In this document: positions 31,490-40,290 of the stretch, piece by piece | Numbering within the stretch: position 1 is the first letter of the stretch | How the letters are laid out: every line of letters starts with the position of its first letter | Origin: CAYRES01 sp964423425 | GTDB lineage: Bacteria; Actinomycetota; Thermoleophilia; RBG-16-64-13 | NCBI GenBank assembly: GCA_964423425.1 | Contig: CAYRES010000010.1 | Location: 1 to 64,000 of the forward strand | Direction: 5' to 3' | DNA: 64,000 bases | The notes under the pieces: model-generated | The model's input: the letters and a program-made list of their open reading frames with translations, nothing else | Told to the model about the DNA's origin: nothing | Databases searched by the model: none | Made by a program: the position numbers and the translations under genes

Positions 31490-34138
31490 TCACTTGGCCG
31501 CGAGCCAATTCTCGCCCACCCCCGCGTCCACCGAGAGCGGCGGATCCATGGGAAAGGCGGCCACCATCTCCTTCACCACCCGCTGCTTCACGCTCTGAGC
31601 CACTGCGGCCGGCACCTCGAAGATCAATTCGTCGTGTACCTGCAACACGAGCCGGGCAGCGGGAAACTCCCGCGCGAGCATCTCGTGGCAGCGAAGCATG
31701 GCCACCTTGATGATGTCGGCGGCGCTGCCCTGGATGACTGAGTTCACAGCCAGCCGCTCCCCCAACGAGCGTGTCTGAAACACCGGTGAGGAGAGTTCGG
31801 GGATGTTCCGCGTGCGGCCGAAGACCGTGGATACGAAGCCGTGCTCCTTGGCGTCTGCAATGGTCTCATCGATGAAGCGGCGGACATTGGGCAGGCGCTC
31901 GAAGTACCGGTCGATGTATTCGGCGGCTTCCTCCCGGGATACGTTCAGCTGCTGAGAGAGACCGAACGAGGAGATACCGTAGAGGATGCCGAAGTTGACG
32001 GCCTTCGCGTAGCGGCGGTGAACCGGGTCGACTGCCTCTTGGACGAGGTCAAAGACCTCTGCGGCCGTGCGGGCGTGGATGTCGTCCCCCCGCCGGAACG
32101 CCTCGATGAGAGCCGGTTCCTGAGCCAGGAAGGCCATCAACCGGAGCTCGATCTGGCCATAGTCTGCCACCACCAGCAGCGAACCCTCTTCAGCGGTGAA
32201 ACATTCTCGTATGTGTGAGCCCAGTTCGGTGCGGATGGGGATGTTCTGCAGGTTGGGGTCGCTCGAGGAGAGGCGTCCGGTAGCCGCCACCGTCTGATGG
32301 AAAGTTGTGTGAAGACGTCCAGTGGCCGGATCGACCGCCTCGGGCAACGCGAGAACATAGGTGGACATGAGCTTGGACAGCTCGCGGTATGACTCCAAGG
32401 CCTCGATGATGGGGTGGGCTCCGCGCAGAGAGGCGAGTGTCTTGGCATCGGTCGAGTAGCCGGTCTTGGTCTTGCGGCCGCGGGGTAGCCCGAGCCTCTC
32501 GAACAACACCTCTCCCAACTGGGCCGGCGACCCGAGGTTGAAGGCTTCGCCTCCGGCCAATGTGTGGATGCGATCCTCGAGCGCCTCCATCCGGTCCTGA
32601 AGACGTGCGGCGATCTCCCCCAGCCGGTAGCAGTCGAGGTGAACCCCGGCCTCTTCCATGTCGACCAATACCCGCATGAGCGGCAACTCGATGTCCGTAA
32701 AGAGACTCCACATGCCCCTTTGACGCAACACGGGCTCCTGCACGGCGGCGAGCCGGACCACATCCACCGCCCGGCCGGCAGCGCTATGCCCCCCCTGGGG
32801 CGGCATATACCCCTTGAGGCCGGCCTCCTCCAGCGCCCCCTCGAGTGGATACTGACGCCGACCGGGATCAAGCAGGTAAGCCGCTATCAGAGTGTCGTGC
32901 GCGGCACAATCACTCACCCGACGCACACCGCGCCTCGATTTCAGATCGTGGCACACCACCCGCCGGGCGCGCAGGATCTCCCTCAAGGGGCCTTCAGCGC
33001 CCGCATCCATGGGTACGCGCACGCCCGCCCACGACTCCCCTCCCCTGTCCCACGCCATCCAGAGAGCGGGGAGCTCGTTCGTGGCTTCGTCCGTCGCGGA
33101 GACAGAGGCCTCCTCGCTCAGGCCCACGGGCAGCTCGCGGGGAAGCCGGGAGGCGAGCTCGTGGAGGTCCAGCCGCAGTAGTTCGAGATTCCCCCCGGAT
33201 CCCGAACCGGGAGCTTCCTCGTCAGCTTGGCCGGCACCTGACTCCACAGGAACCCCTCCGGCGAACAGCTCCTCGATGCGTTCCATGAACGTATTGAACT
33301 CGAAGCGGGAGAACAGCTCTTTCACCTTGTCCCTGTCGGGAGCGCGGGCCGCCACCTCCGTGGCGCGGATGTCGATGGGTGCTTCGCACTCGATGAGGGC
33401 AAGGCGTTTCGACAGGAGCGCTTCTTCGGCGTGCTCGCGCAGAAGCTCCCTCCGCTTCGGCCCTCCGACCTCGTCCAGATGGGAGAGTACACCCTCCACC
33501 GAGCCGAAGCGGGCCAGGAGATCGGCAGCGGTCTTCTCTCCTATGCCGGGGACGCCGGGTATGTTGTCGGACGGGTCGCCCTTGAGGCCGATCAGATCGG
33601 GAATGAGCTCTGGCGGCACCCCGAAACGCTCCTGCACGGCTGAGGGACCATACAGCTTCACGTCGGTGACCCCGCGGGCATTGGCCATGATCTGCACCCG
33701 GTCACTCACCAGCTGAAGCATGTCTTTGTCACCGGTGACGACGACCACCCGCCGGTCCTCCCTCTCGGCCTGCCGGGCCAGCGTCCCCAGGATGTCGTCC
33801 GCCTCATAGCCGGCCAGGGTGACGTTGGCGAAACCGAAGGAGCTGCACAGTTCCTCGAAGTACGGCCACTGCTCTGACAGCAGGTCGGGCATGGGCTTAC
33901 GTGTGGCCTTGTAGTCGACGAAGTCATCGTGCCGAAACGTCTTCTCGCGGGAATCCCACCCCACGATCACCACCGCCGGCTGATAGTCGGCCAGGATTTT
34001 GAGCACCATGGCACAGAAGCCGTAGAGCGCATTGGTGGGGAAGCCGGTGGAGGTGGCGATGGTGTCGGGAAGAGCGAAGAAGGCCCGGTAGGCCATGTTA
34101 TTGCCGTCCAGCAGGAAGATGGGCCCTTCCTGCTGCAC
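31490..34138 (-). CDS. polA: DNA polymerase I
   Basis: Repair and Okazaki-fragment polymerase of about 882 residues. The N-terminal 5'-3' exonuclease (FLLDGNNMAYRAFFALPDT, GYEADDILGTLA, VTGDKDMLQLV, the helix-hairpin GVPGIGEKTAADLL) is complete. The middle 3'-5' exonuclease-like domain has lost the metal-binding Asp/Glu motifs (ALWMAWDRGGES where DTET is expected), so proofreading is probably absent, as in Bacillus and Taq enzymes. Polymerase motifs are intact: motif A DYGQIELRLMAFL, O-helix RYAKAVNFGILYG, motif C VHDELIFEVP. GTG 34138 is proposed as start because the product then begins QQEGPIFLLDG; the open frame upstream encodes low-complexity Gly/Arg/Glu and is likely leader. Confidence 0.95.
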   Translation of the reverse strand: MQQEGPIFLLDGNNMAYRAFFALPDTIATSTGFPTNALYGFCAMVLKILADYQPAVVIVGWDSREKTFRHDDFVDYKATRKPMPDLLSEQWPYFEELCSSFGFANVTLAGYEADDILGTLARQAEREDRRVVVVTGDKDMLQLVSDRVQIMANARGVTDVKLYGPSAVQERFGVPPELIPDLIGLKGDPSDNIPGVPGIGEKTAADLLARFGSVEGVLSHLDEVGGPKRRELLREHAEEALLSKRLALIECEAPIDIRATEVAARAPDRDKVKELFSRFEFNTFMERIEELFAGGVPVESGAGQADEEAPGSGSGGNLELLRLDLHELASRLPRELPVGLSEEASVSATDEATNELPALWMAWDRGGESWAGVRVPMDAGAEGPLREILRARRVVCHDLKSRRGVRRVSDCAAHDTLIAAYLLDPGRRQYPLEGALEEAGLKGYMPPQGGHSAAGRAVDVVRLAAVQEPVLRQRGMWSLFTDIELPLMRVLVDMEEAGVHLDCYRLGEIAARLQDRMEALEDRIHTLAGGEAFNLGSPAQLGEVLFERLGLPRGRKTKTGYSTDAKTLASLRGAHPIIEALESYRELSKLMSTYVLALPEAVDPATGRLHTTFHQTVAATGRLSSSDPNLQNIPIRTELGSHIRECFTAEEGSLLVVADYGQIELRLMAFLAQEPALIEAFRRGDDIHARTAAEVFDLVQEAVDPVHRRYAKAVNFGILYGISSFGLSQQLNVSREEAAEYIDRYFERLPNVRRFIDETIADAKEHGFVSTVFGRTRNIPELSSPVFQTRSLGERLAVNSVIQGSAADIIKVAMLRCHEMLAREFPAARLVLQVHDELIFEVPAAVAQSVKQRVVKEMVAAFPMDPPLSVDAGVGENWLAAK

Positions 34139-34516
34139 CTCGGCCTGCCTGGGACAAGCGCCTGTGAGGGCGCCTGCGTCTCCGCCGGCGCCCCTCTGCC
34201 GCTCGGGCTCTTCCCGGAGCCCGCCGTTCCCGGCCCGCTCCACTCCCCGATCACTGGACCGGCAGCCTCTCGAGTCCACGTCTCTCCCACCTCCCGACCC
34301 CATTCTACTCTTCGAGCCGGCCGGTCGTGATGGAGAACGCAGCCCCGCGCCAAGGCGGGCATGGGCTGCGTGATGAAGGGAGTCGCATGCATGACGGAAG
34401 GGGGCACCACGGAGTGGGGGCCGGCCACGTCAACCGTCTCATCATCTCAGTCTCGGCGCCCCGAGTTCTCAGGCACGTTCCGGCCGCAGGCTCGACAGCA
34501 GCCCCGACCGAGGCGG
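34139..34516. other. Intergenic region between polA and the glutamate-synthase-like gene
   Basis: No convincing gene. A two-part hairpin at 34339-34369 (GCAGCCC with GGGCTGC, inner CCGC with GCGG) is placed to end the transcript of the upstream minus-strand gene. I see no clear polA promoter. Confidence 0.4.
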
Positions 34517-36112
34517 CTACACCGTGCCGAGGACGGGAGCTCCCTCCAAGATGGCCTCTACCTCTTCAGAATCCAAGTCGCACACGTGAGCGATGCCTGT
34601 GAGGTCGGCCGCCTCACGGGAGAGCGCACCGAGATCGTTCCGGCTGAGGTGTTCGAGTGAGAACTTGCGGCTGCCGGTCATGAGTTGGCGCAGTCCCTGT
34701 GCCAGACGGCACATGTATGTGTGCACACCCACTGCTCCGTCAGGCACCGGCCCCAGGTCTTCGTACTCCTCCTGCAGGGACAGGTACTTGGCAAAGATGG
34801 CCTCCCGCTGCTCGCCGTACCTCGCCAGGTGCTTCGGCAGTTTCGCCGCGTCGTCGACGAGGCGTCCCACCGTACGGCCGACCATGGCCGCTGTAAGTGC
34901 CACCCGCGCCATTCCCACCATCTTCACGTGGGGAGCGCCCAAGGCCACCACCTTGAAGAGGTGGTCCTCCATGGAGAGACCCCCGGAGATGGCCAGAGGG
35001 GGAACGTACGCTCCCATGGAGGCCAAACGCTCGCAGTACCGATGAGCCAAGCTCTCCAGGTACAGGGTGGGAATGCCCCACTCGTTCATCATCCTCCATG
35101 GACTCATACCGGTGCCCCCGCCCGCCCCGTCGATGGTGAGAAGGTCGAGCCTGGCCTCGGAGGCGAACTTGATGGCCCGAGCCAGATCTGCCGGACGATA
35201 CGCGCCGGTCTTCAGGAAGACGTACTTGGCACCCGCATCGCGCAGTTGTCCCACTCTCTCCATGAAGGCATCCCGTGACACCATGCCTATCCGGCTGTGC
35301 CGTTCGTACTCCGTGAACGACCGTCCCCAGGCCAGCTCAGCCTCGTGGCCCACCGGGTCCGGCAGCACGAGATAGCCGCGGTCCCGCAACATACGCGCCC
35401 TGTCAGCCTCGAAGATCTTGACCTCGCCGCCGATGTCCTTGGCCCCCTGGCCCCACTTGAGCTCAACCGCTTCGACTCCCAACTCGTGCACCGCATGCTC
35501 CAGCGTGCCCAGCCGGGAATCCTCAACGTTCTCCTGGACAACGATCGCCCCCCAACCCCGAGACCATCTCTGGTACAACTCCACCCGCCGGCGCAGTTCT
35601 GGAGCCTCCACCGCCTTTCCGTGTTCGAATCTGGCCGCAGGATCCATACCCACCACGTTCTCACCGATGGTCAGCATGATGCCCGCGATGGCGCATCCGA
35701 CAGCCAACCCATCCCAATGGCGCCGGGCGATCTCCGTAGAACCCAGGCCGGGAACCACCACCGGCAGCTTCAAGCGAATACCACCGTCGTGCCCCAGGAC
35801 CATACCCACATCCACGTTCGGGAAGATGGCCTGATCGGGGTCTTCGGCGACCCCATACGCTCCCATGGCGGTACCCATGATGGACAGGTGCGAGTAGTCG
35901 ACCGGATAGTCCTTCTGTGCCGCCGCGGTGATGTGCCCGTAAGGCTGCGGATAAAGGACTTCACTTCCGCGCACGGCGGATAGAGCCACTTCGCAGAAGC
36001 CGGGACAATCGTCCTGACACACCACGCAGAGCCCGCTCTGGGGGTTGACGTCCTCGCCGAGCCGCGTCCTCGTGCCGGTGGCTCCGGAACGGTTGGTAGG
36101 TGTGAGTGTCAT
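34517..36112 (-). CDS. FMN-dependent glutamate synthase-like protein (second copy)
   Basis: A 531-residue protein of the glutamate-synthase central/FMN domain family. Fold signatures include FKVVALGAPHVKMVGMAR near residue 410, AIKFASEARLDLLTIDGAGGGTGMSP near 335 and GAKDIGGEV near 240, corresponding to the GltB TIM barrel with FMN loops. It begins with a four-cysteine motif CVVCQDDCPGFC (C29, C32, C36, C40) that could hold an iron-sulfur cluster. It lacks the ferredoxin repeat and the 3Fe-4S motif of its paralogue at 38767-40290, and no amidotransferase part is attached. ATG 36112 follows GGAGGAG. It is downstream of glnA but separated by a terminator, and has its own leader with an inverted repeat. 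Exact substrate unknown. Confidence 0.8.
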   Translation of the reverse strand: MTLTPTNRSGATGTRTRLGEDVNPQSGLCVVCQDDCPGFCEVALSAVRGSEVLYPQPYGHITAAAQKDYPVDYSHLSIMGTAMGAYGVAEDPDQAIFPNVDVGMVLGHDGGIRLKLPVVVPGLGSTEIARRHWDGLAVGCAIAGIMLTIGENVVGMDPAARFEHGKAVEAPELRRRVELYQRWSRGWGAIVVQENVEDSRLGTLEHAVHELGVEAVELKWGQGAKDIGGEVKIFEADRARMLRDRGYLVLPDPVGHEAELAWGRSFTEYERHSRIGMVSRDAFMERVGQLRDAGAKYVFLKTGAYRPADLARAIKFASEARLDLLTIDGAGGGTGMSPWRMMNEWGIPTLYLESLAHRYCERLASMGAYVPPLAISGGLSMEDHLFKVVALGAPHVKMVGMARVALTAAMVGRTVGRLVDDAAKLPKHLARYGEQREAIFAKYLSLQEEYEDLGPVPDGAVGVHTYMCRLAQGLRQLMTGSRKFSLEHLSRNDLGALSREAADLTGIAHVCDLDSEEVEAILEGAPVLGTV

Positions 36113-36126
36113 CGCTCCTCCATCTG

Positions 36127-36164
36127 CAACCTGCACTGTGTGGTGCCCCATACTCTGCAGGTTG
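36127..36164. promoter_or_regulatory. Inverted repeat upstream of the glutamate-synthase-like gene
   Basis: CAACCTGCA (36127-36135) and TGCAGGTTG (36156-36164) are perfect 9-base arms with a 20-base spacer. The repeat is 15 bases upstream of the start codon on the minus strand. It could be an operator (arms two helical turns plus apart) or, if transcribed, a hairpin near the ribosome-binding site. Confidence 0.5.
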
Positions 36165-36324
36165 TCGCCCATCGAACTCCGGTGTACAAGATGCCTGAAT
36201 GATAGGCGGCGAGAACTGCAACGTTGATATGCGCAAGTCTAAACTGAAACCCAGTTGGTCTGGCCATATGGACAACCAGGATTACTTCCCAGACGCCGCC
36301 CGGCAGGAGTGACGCCGAAAAGAT

Positions 36325-36360
36325 GGGCGCGGGGAGCCGCTCACGCTGCTCCCCGCGCCC
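36325..36360 (-). terminator. glnA intrinsic terminator
   Basis: A 13-bp GC-rich stem (from 36325-36337 with 36348-36360); on the minus strand it is followed by ATCTTTTC, a T-run. It lies about 70 bases after the glnA stop. Confidence 0.85.
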
Positions 36361-36432
36361 CTTGGGAAATGTGCACACGAGCCGCCACAAAGGTATGGGG
36401 GAGGCGGGTCGCGCGCGTGGCCGGGGGACGGC

Positions 36433-37773
36433 CTAGAGAACAGGGAGGTACTTGTTCAACTCGTACGGTGTGACCAGAGCCTTGTACTCATCCCACTCGG
36501 CTCTCTTGTTGAGGATGAGGTACTTGCAGATGTGCTCCCCCAAGGCTTCACGCATGAGCTCGGACTCCTCGAACTCCTTGATCGCCCACAGCAGGTCTTC
36601 CGGCAGTGAACGGATGCCGGCCGCCTCTCTCTCCTCCAGAGTCATCTCGTAGATGTTGTTCGTCGCCTCGGGAGGAAGGTCGTAACCCTCTTCGATCCCC
36701 TTCAGCCCGGACGCCAACATCGCCGCGAAGGCCAGGTATGGGTTGCAGGCCGGATCCGGATTACGGAGCTCCACCCGGGTGGCATCTTCCTTACCGGGTT
36801 TGTACATGGGTACCCGCACCATGGCCGAACGGTTCCGGCGGGCCCAGCAGCAGTAGATGGGGGCCTCGTAGCCCGGCACCAGCCGCTTGTAGGAGTTGAC
36901 CCACTGGTTGGTGACGAGGCACATCTCACCCACGTGCCTCAACAATCCGGCCACGTACGACTTGCCCACCGTCGAGAGGTTGTACTCGTCATCGGGCGAG
37001 AAGAACGCGTTGCGGCCGGCGACGTCGAACAAGGACTGGTGCACGTGCATACCCGAGCCGTTCACACCATAGATGGGCTTGGGCATGAAGGTGGCGTAGA
37101 GCCCCCGGGACTGCGCAATCTCCTTGACCGTGATGCGGTAGGTCATCACTTGGTCGGCCATGGTGAGTACATCTTTGTAACGCAGGTCAATTTCGTGCTG
37201 CGACGGAGCCACCTCGTGGTGGGAGTATTCCACTTGGATCCCGAACTCCTGCAGGGCGGAGATGGTGTCGCGGCGTAGATCGGAGGCGGCGTCCAGAGTG
37301 GTCAGATCGAAGTAGCCGCCATGGTCGAGCACCTCGGTGCCCTCGTTGTTACGGAAGTAGAAGAACTCCAGTTCCGGACCGATGTAGACGGTGTAGCCCA
37401 TGTCGGAAGCCTTCTGCACGTTCCGCTTGAGGATGTAGCGGGGGTCTCCCGGGAAGGGCCGGCCGTCCGGTGTATAGATGTCGCAGAACATCCGGGCCGT
37501 ACCTCCCGGACCGCTGCGCCAGGGCACCACACAGAAGGTACCCGGATCGGGCATGGCGACCATGTCGGATTCCTGTATACGCATGAAACCCTCGATGGAG
37601 GAACCGTCGAAGCCCATCCCCTCAGCGAACGCGTTCTCGAGCTCATCCGGGGTCACAGCGAAGCTCTTCAGCATGCCCAGCACATCGGTGAACCAGAAAC
37701 GCACAAAGTGGATATTCTGGTCGCGCACCGTGCGAAGGACATCCTCTGCCGTCATTCCGTTGCCCACGTGCAT
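36433..37773 (-). CDS. glnA: Glutamine synthetase, type I (alpha-like)
   Basis: Makes glutamine from glutamate, ammonium and ATP. The 446-residue length matches the GSI-alpha form of Firmicutes and archaea. Conserved parts: the Asp-latch region FTDVLGMLKSF near residue 30, GFDGSSIEGF near 60, PELEFFYF near 135 (metal-site Glu), EVAPSQHEIDLRY near 192, NGSGMHVHQSL near 245 with the ammonium-site residues, and the ATP loop NSYKRLVPGYEAP. The Tyr-adenylylation loop of GSI-beta enzymes is not apparent, so feedback or regulator control is more likely. ATG 37773 follows AAAGGAAC; a GTG directly before it is the alternative. It follows the split glutamate synthase genes, forming a GS/GOGAT unit. Gamma-glutamylmethylamide synthetase is a related alternative when beside such genes. 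Confidence 0.93.
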   Translation of the reverse strand: MHVGNGMTAEDVLRTVRDQNIHFVRFWFTDVLGMLKSFAVTPDELENAFAEGMGFDGSSIEGFMRIQESDMVAMPDPGTFCVVPWRSGPGGTARMFCDIYTPDGRPFPGDPRYILKRNVQKASDMGYTVYIGPELEFFYFRNNEGTEVLDHGGYFDLTTLDAASDLRRDTISALQEFGIQVEYSHHEVAPSQHEIDLRYKDVLTMADQVMTYRITVKEIAQSRGLYATFMPKPIYGVNGSGMHVHQSLFDVAGRNAFFSPDDEYNLSTVGKSYVAGLLRHVGEMCLVTNQWVNSYKRLVPGYEAPIYCCWARRNRSAMVRVPMYKPGKEDATRVELRNPDPACNPYLAFAAMLASGLKGIEEGYDLPPEATNNIYEMTLEEREAAGIRSLPEDLLWAIKEFEESELMREALGEHICKYLILNKRAEWDEYKALVTPYELNKYLPVL

Positions 37774-37796
37774 CACGTTCCTTTCTCTCTCGTGCG

Positions 37797-37834
37797 GGGT
37801 GCCGGCGTTGGCCTGCTCCGGCGCCGGCGCACCC
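37797..37834. terminator. Imperfect GC hairpin between glxC-like gene and glnA
   Basis: GGGTGC pairs with GCACCC and an inner CGGCG with CGCCG. It lies in the 72-base gap after the GXGXG gene. It may partly terminate or process the transcript so that glnA is set at a different level. Confidence 0.35.
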
Positions 37835-37845
37835 GGATGTGTGGC

Positions 37846-38718
37846 TCAATACGCATACATCCGCCCATACGGACGATGGCTTTCCGGATATAGGGTGGCA
37901 AAGGGGACGGCCAAGACGGGTGCGGGATCGAGACCGGTGGCGGAACAGAAGTCGCGCACGATCTCCTCGATACGCACCTCCTCCGCCGACGTGGGCCACC
38001 TGACACCCACCTCCTTGCCCAGACGGTGTGGTTCCACCCCGCCTCGCACGAAGATGGTCCCGCCGTGCATGCCGGTGCCCGTGTACGCACCCAGAGCCGG
38101 ACCGGTGCCGGCTTCCAGACCGAGGAGGATCATCTCTCCCCCGGCCATATACTCGCCGAAGAAGTCGCGGGCCCTGCCCCCCACGACGATCACGGGGCGC
38201 TGATTCTCATAGGCCTTCATATGGATGCCCACCCGGTATCCCACATCGCCGCGCACATACAGATGCCCTCCCCGCATGCCGTAGCCGAGGACATCGCCCG
38301 CGTCTCCCTGAATCACCACGCGCCCGGAGTTCATGGTGTTGGCCACTCCGTCCTGCGCGTTCTCGTTCACGAAGATGGTGGGCCCATCCATGAAGGTGGC
38401 GAGATCGTTGCCGGGCACACCGTTTACCACCAGCGTCACGCCGTTCCCCCGAAGGCCGGCGCCTATGTATCGTTGGCCGTTCACGTTGTCGAGCACCACC
38501 GTGGTGGCCCCACTCTCGATCTCCTCCCGCACCTGCTCGTTCAGGGTCTTGTAGTAGATACCTCGCGCATCGATGTGGGAGGTGGTATTGGAACGACTCA
38601 CGACACCCAGTTCCGTGCCCGGCTGACCGGCGGTGATACGCGCCGGCTCGATGCCGGTGGGTCCACGGCGCGCCGGACCGGTGGGAACATTTCTCACTGT
38701 GCTCGAATTCGGTGTCAT
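37846..38718 (-). CDS. Glutamate synthase GXGXG domain subunit (GlxC/MgsB-like)
   Basis: The right-handed beta-helix (GXGXG) domain that in large glutamate synthase is the C-terminal structural domain; here it is a separate 290-residue subunit. The repeating glycine pattern is plain from residue 80 on: QRYIGAGLRGNGVTLVVNG, GDAGDVLGYGMRGGHLYVRGD, YRVGIHM, RARDFFGEYMAGGEMILLGL and GTGMHGGTIFVRGG. The ATG has AGGAGAGG upstream. It lies between the FMN/ferredoxin subunit and glnA, all on the minus strand. The same split is known in archaeal glutamate synthase, in rhizobial glxBCD genes and in N-methylglutamate synthase (mgsABC). Confidence 0.88.
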   Translation of the reverse strand: MTPNSSTVRNVPTGPARRGPTGIEPARITAGQPGTELGVVSRSNTTSHIDARGIYYKTLNEQVREEIESGATTVVLDNVNGQRYIGAGLRGNGVTLVVNGVPGNDLATFMDGPTIFVNENAQDGVANTMNSGRVVIQGDAGDVLGYGMRGGHLYVRGDVGYRVGIHMKAYENQRPVIVVGGRARDFFGEYMAGGEMILLGLEAGTGPALGAYTGTGMHGGTIFVRGGVEPHRLGKEVGVRWPTSAEEVRIEEIVRDFCSATGLDPAPVLAVPFATLYPESHRPYGRMYAY

Positions 38719-38766
38719 GGTGCCTCTCCTTCAGCCTGGGCCGGCGACATCTCCCGCGCGACCCTT

Positions 38767-40290
38767 CTAGTGGCCCAACCCGGCGGGCTTCACGCCCAAC
38801 AACTCACCGGTGGTCTGGTCCAAGCCCAACGAACGCAACCGTTCGCGGCTGCCCCGCAGACTCTCAATCGCATTCACCCCCAGGGCACCCAACACTTCGG
38901 CGATCTCGTGGCTCCACGCCCTGACCAGGTTGACGACCCGCTCGGCGCCCCACTCCGGGTCGAGCCTCCGGGTCAACTCCGGACGCTGGGTGCAGATGCC
39001 CCAGGAGCAGCGGCCCGTATGGCACTTCTGGCACAGGTGGCAGCCCAGGGCCACGAGAGCGGCCGTCCCTATAGCACAGGCATCGGCACCCAAGGCGATG
39101 GCTTTGGCCACGTCGGCCGAGCTGCGGATACCACCGGCGGCCACGATGGAAGCCCGGTTGCGGATCCCCTCGTCCCGGAGCCTCTGATCGACGACGGCCA
39201 GCGCGATCTCCACGGGTATCCCCACGTGGTCGCGAACAATGACCGGCGCCGCTCCGGTGCCACCTCGAAATCCGTCCAGGTACACGATGTCGGCTCCGGC
39301 CCGCACCACTCCGGAGGCGATGGCCGCCACGTTGTGCACGCAGGCTATCTTCACCGAGACCGGCTTGTAACCGGTCGCCTCTTTGATCGCGTACACGAGT
39401 TGGCGCAGATCCTCAATCGAGTAGATGTCGTGGTGAGGAGCAGGCGACAAGGCGTCGGTGCCTTGCGGGATCATGCGGGTCACCGACACCTGCAGGTCGA
39501 TCTTCTCACCAGGCAGATGGCCGCCTATGCCGGGCTTGGCGCCTTGCCCTATCTTTATCTCCACGGCTGCGCCTGCCTGCAGGTACTCCGAGTCAACCCC
39601 GAAGCGTCCCGAAGCACACTGCACGATGATGTGGTCCTGGTAGGGCTCGAGCTCAGCGTGAAGCCCACCCTCCCCCGTGTTCATGTACGTGCCGAGTTCC
39701 TTGGCTGCCATCGCCAGCGCCCGATGCACATTGAGCGACACGGAGCCGTAACTCATCCCCCCGAACAGGATGGGCGTCTCGAGGATGAGCTGCCGGTCGA
39801 GTTCCGAGACGAGGAGAGGGCCGTCCGAAGCGACCATGTCGACCTCGACGGAGTCGGGTTTGCGGCCGAGATGGGTGCGCAGTTCCATCGGTTCACGGAG
39901 CGGATCTATGGAGGGGTTGGTGACCTGGCAGGCATCGAGCAGCAGGTGATCGAAGACCCGCAGGTAGGGGCGATCGTTGCCCATGCCGGTGAGCATCACC
40001 CCCCCGGTCTCCGCCTGCCGCCAGATCGCCTTGCGCAGCTCAGGGCTCAGGCTGTCGGACTCCTTGTACGCGAGGGGGTGACGCTCGATGGTGAGAGCCG
40101 CCTCCGGACAGAAGGTGACACAACGATGGCAGGCCACACAGCGGCTGTGATCGGGCAGGGGGTACTCACCGTCGCCGCTCCTCCGGTACACACCCCAACC
40201 ACACTGGTGCACGCAGCGCCCGCAGCGCCGGCAGGCGTCCCGGTCCACCCGCACCCGGAACTCAGGAGTGGTGAAAGTGATCTCGCTCAC
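38767..40290 (-). CDS. Ferredoxin-containing FMN glutamate synthase subunit (GlxD/MgsC-like)
   Basis: The catalytic synthase subunit, 507 residues. Two 4Fe-4S motifs head the protein (C20-x2-C-x2-C-x3-C30 and CVACHRCVTFCP at 51-62). The FMN TIM barrel follows: MSYGSVSLNVHRALAMAAKE, GQGAKPGIGGHLPGEK, SIEDLRQLVYAIK, and FRGGTGAAPVIVRD. Near the C-terminus CHLCQKCHTGRCSWGICTQ is the 3Fe-4S motif of GltB. It thus combines electron entry and 2-oxoglutarate amination. Start GTG 40290 overlaps the stop of the amidotransferase gene by four bases (GTGA), so they are coupled. No NAD(P)H-binding GltD gene is adjacent; electrons probably come from ferredoxin or the iron-sulfur protein encoded upstream. 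Confidence 0.9.
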   Translation of the reverse strand: MSEITFTTPEFRVRVDRDACRRCGRCVHQCGWGVYRRSGDGEYPLPDHSRCVACHRCVTFCPEAALTIERHPLAYKESDSLSPELRKAIWRQAETGGVMLTGMGNDRPYLRVFDHLLLDACQVTNPSIDPLREPMELRTHLGRKPDSVEVDMVASDGPLLVSELDRQLILETPILFGGMSYGSVSLNVHRALAMAAKELGTYMNTGEGGLHAELEPYQDHIIVQCASGRFGVDSEYLQAGAAVEIKIGQGAKPGIGGHLPGEKIDLQVSVTRMIPQGTDALSPAPHHDIYSIEDLRQLVYAIKEATGYKPVSVKIACVHNVAAIASGVVRAGADIVYLDGFRGGTGAAPVIVRDHVGIPVEIALAVVDQRLRDEGIRNRASIVAAGGIRSSADVAKAIALGADACAIGTAALVALGCHLCQKCHTGRCSWGICTQRPELTRRLDPEWGAERVVNLVRAWSHEIAEVLGALGVNAIESLRGSRERLRSLGLDQTTGELLGVKPAGLGH

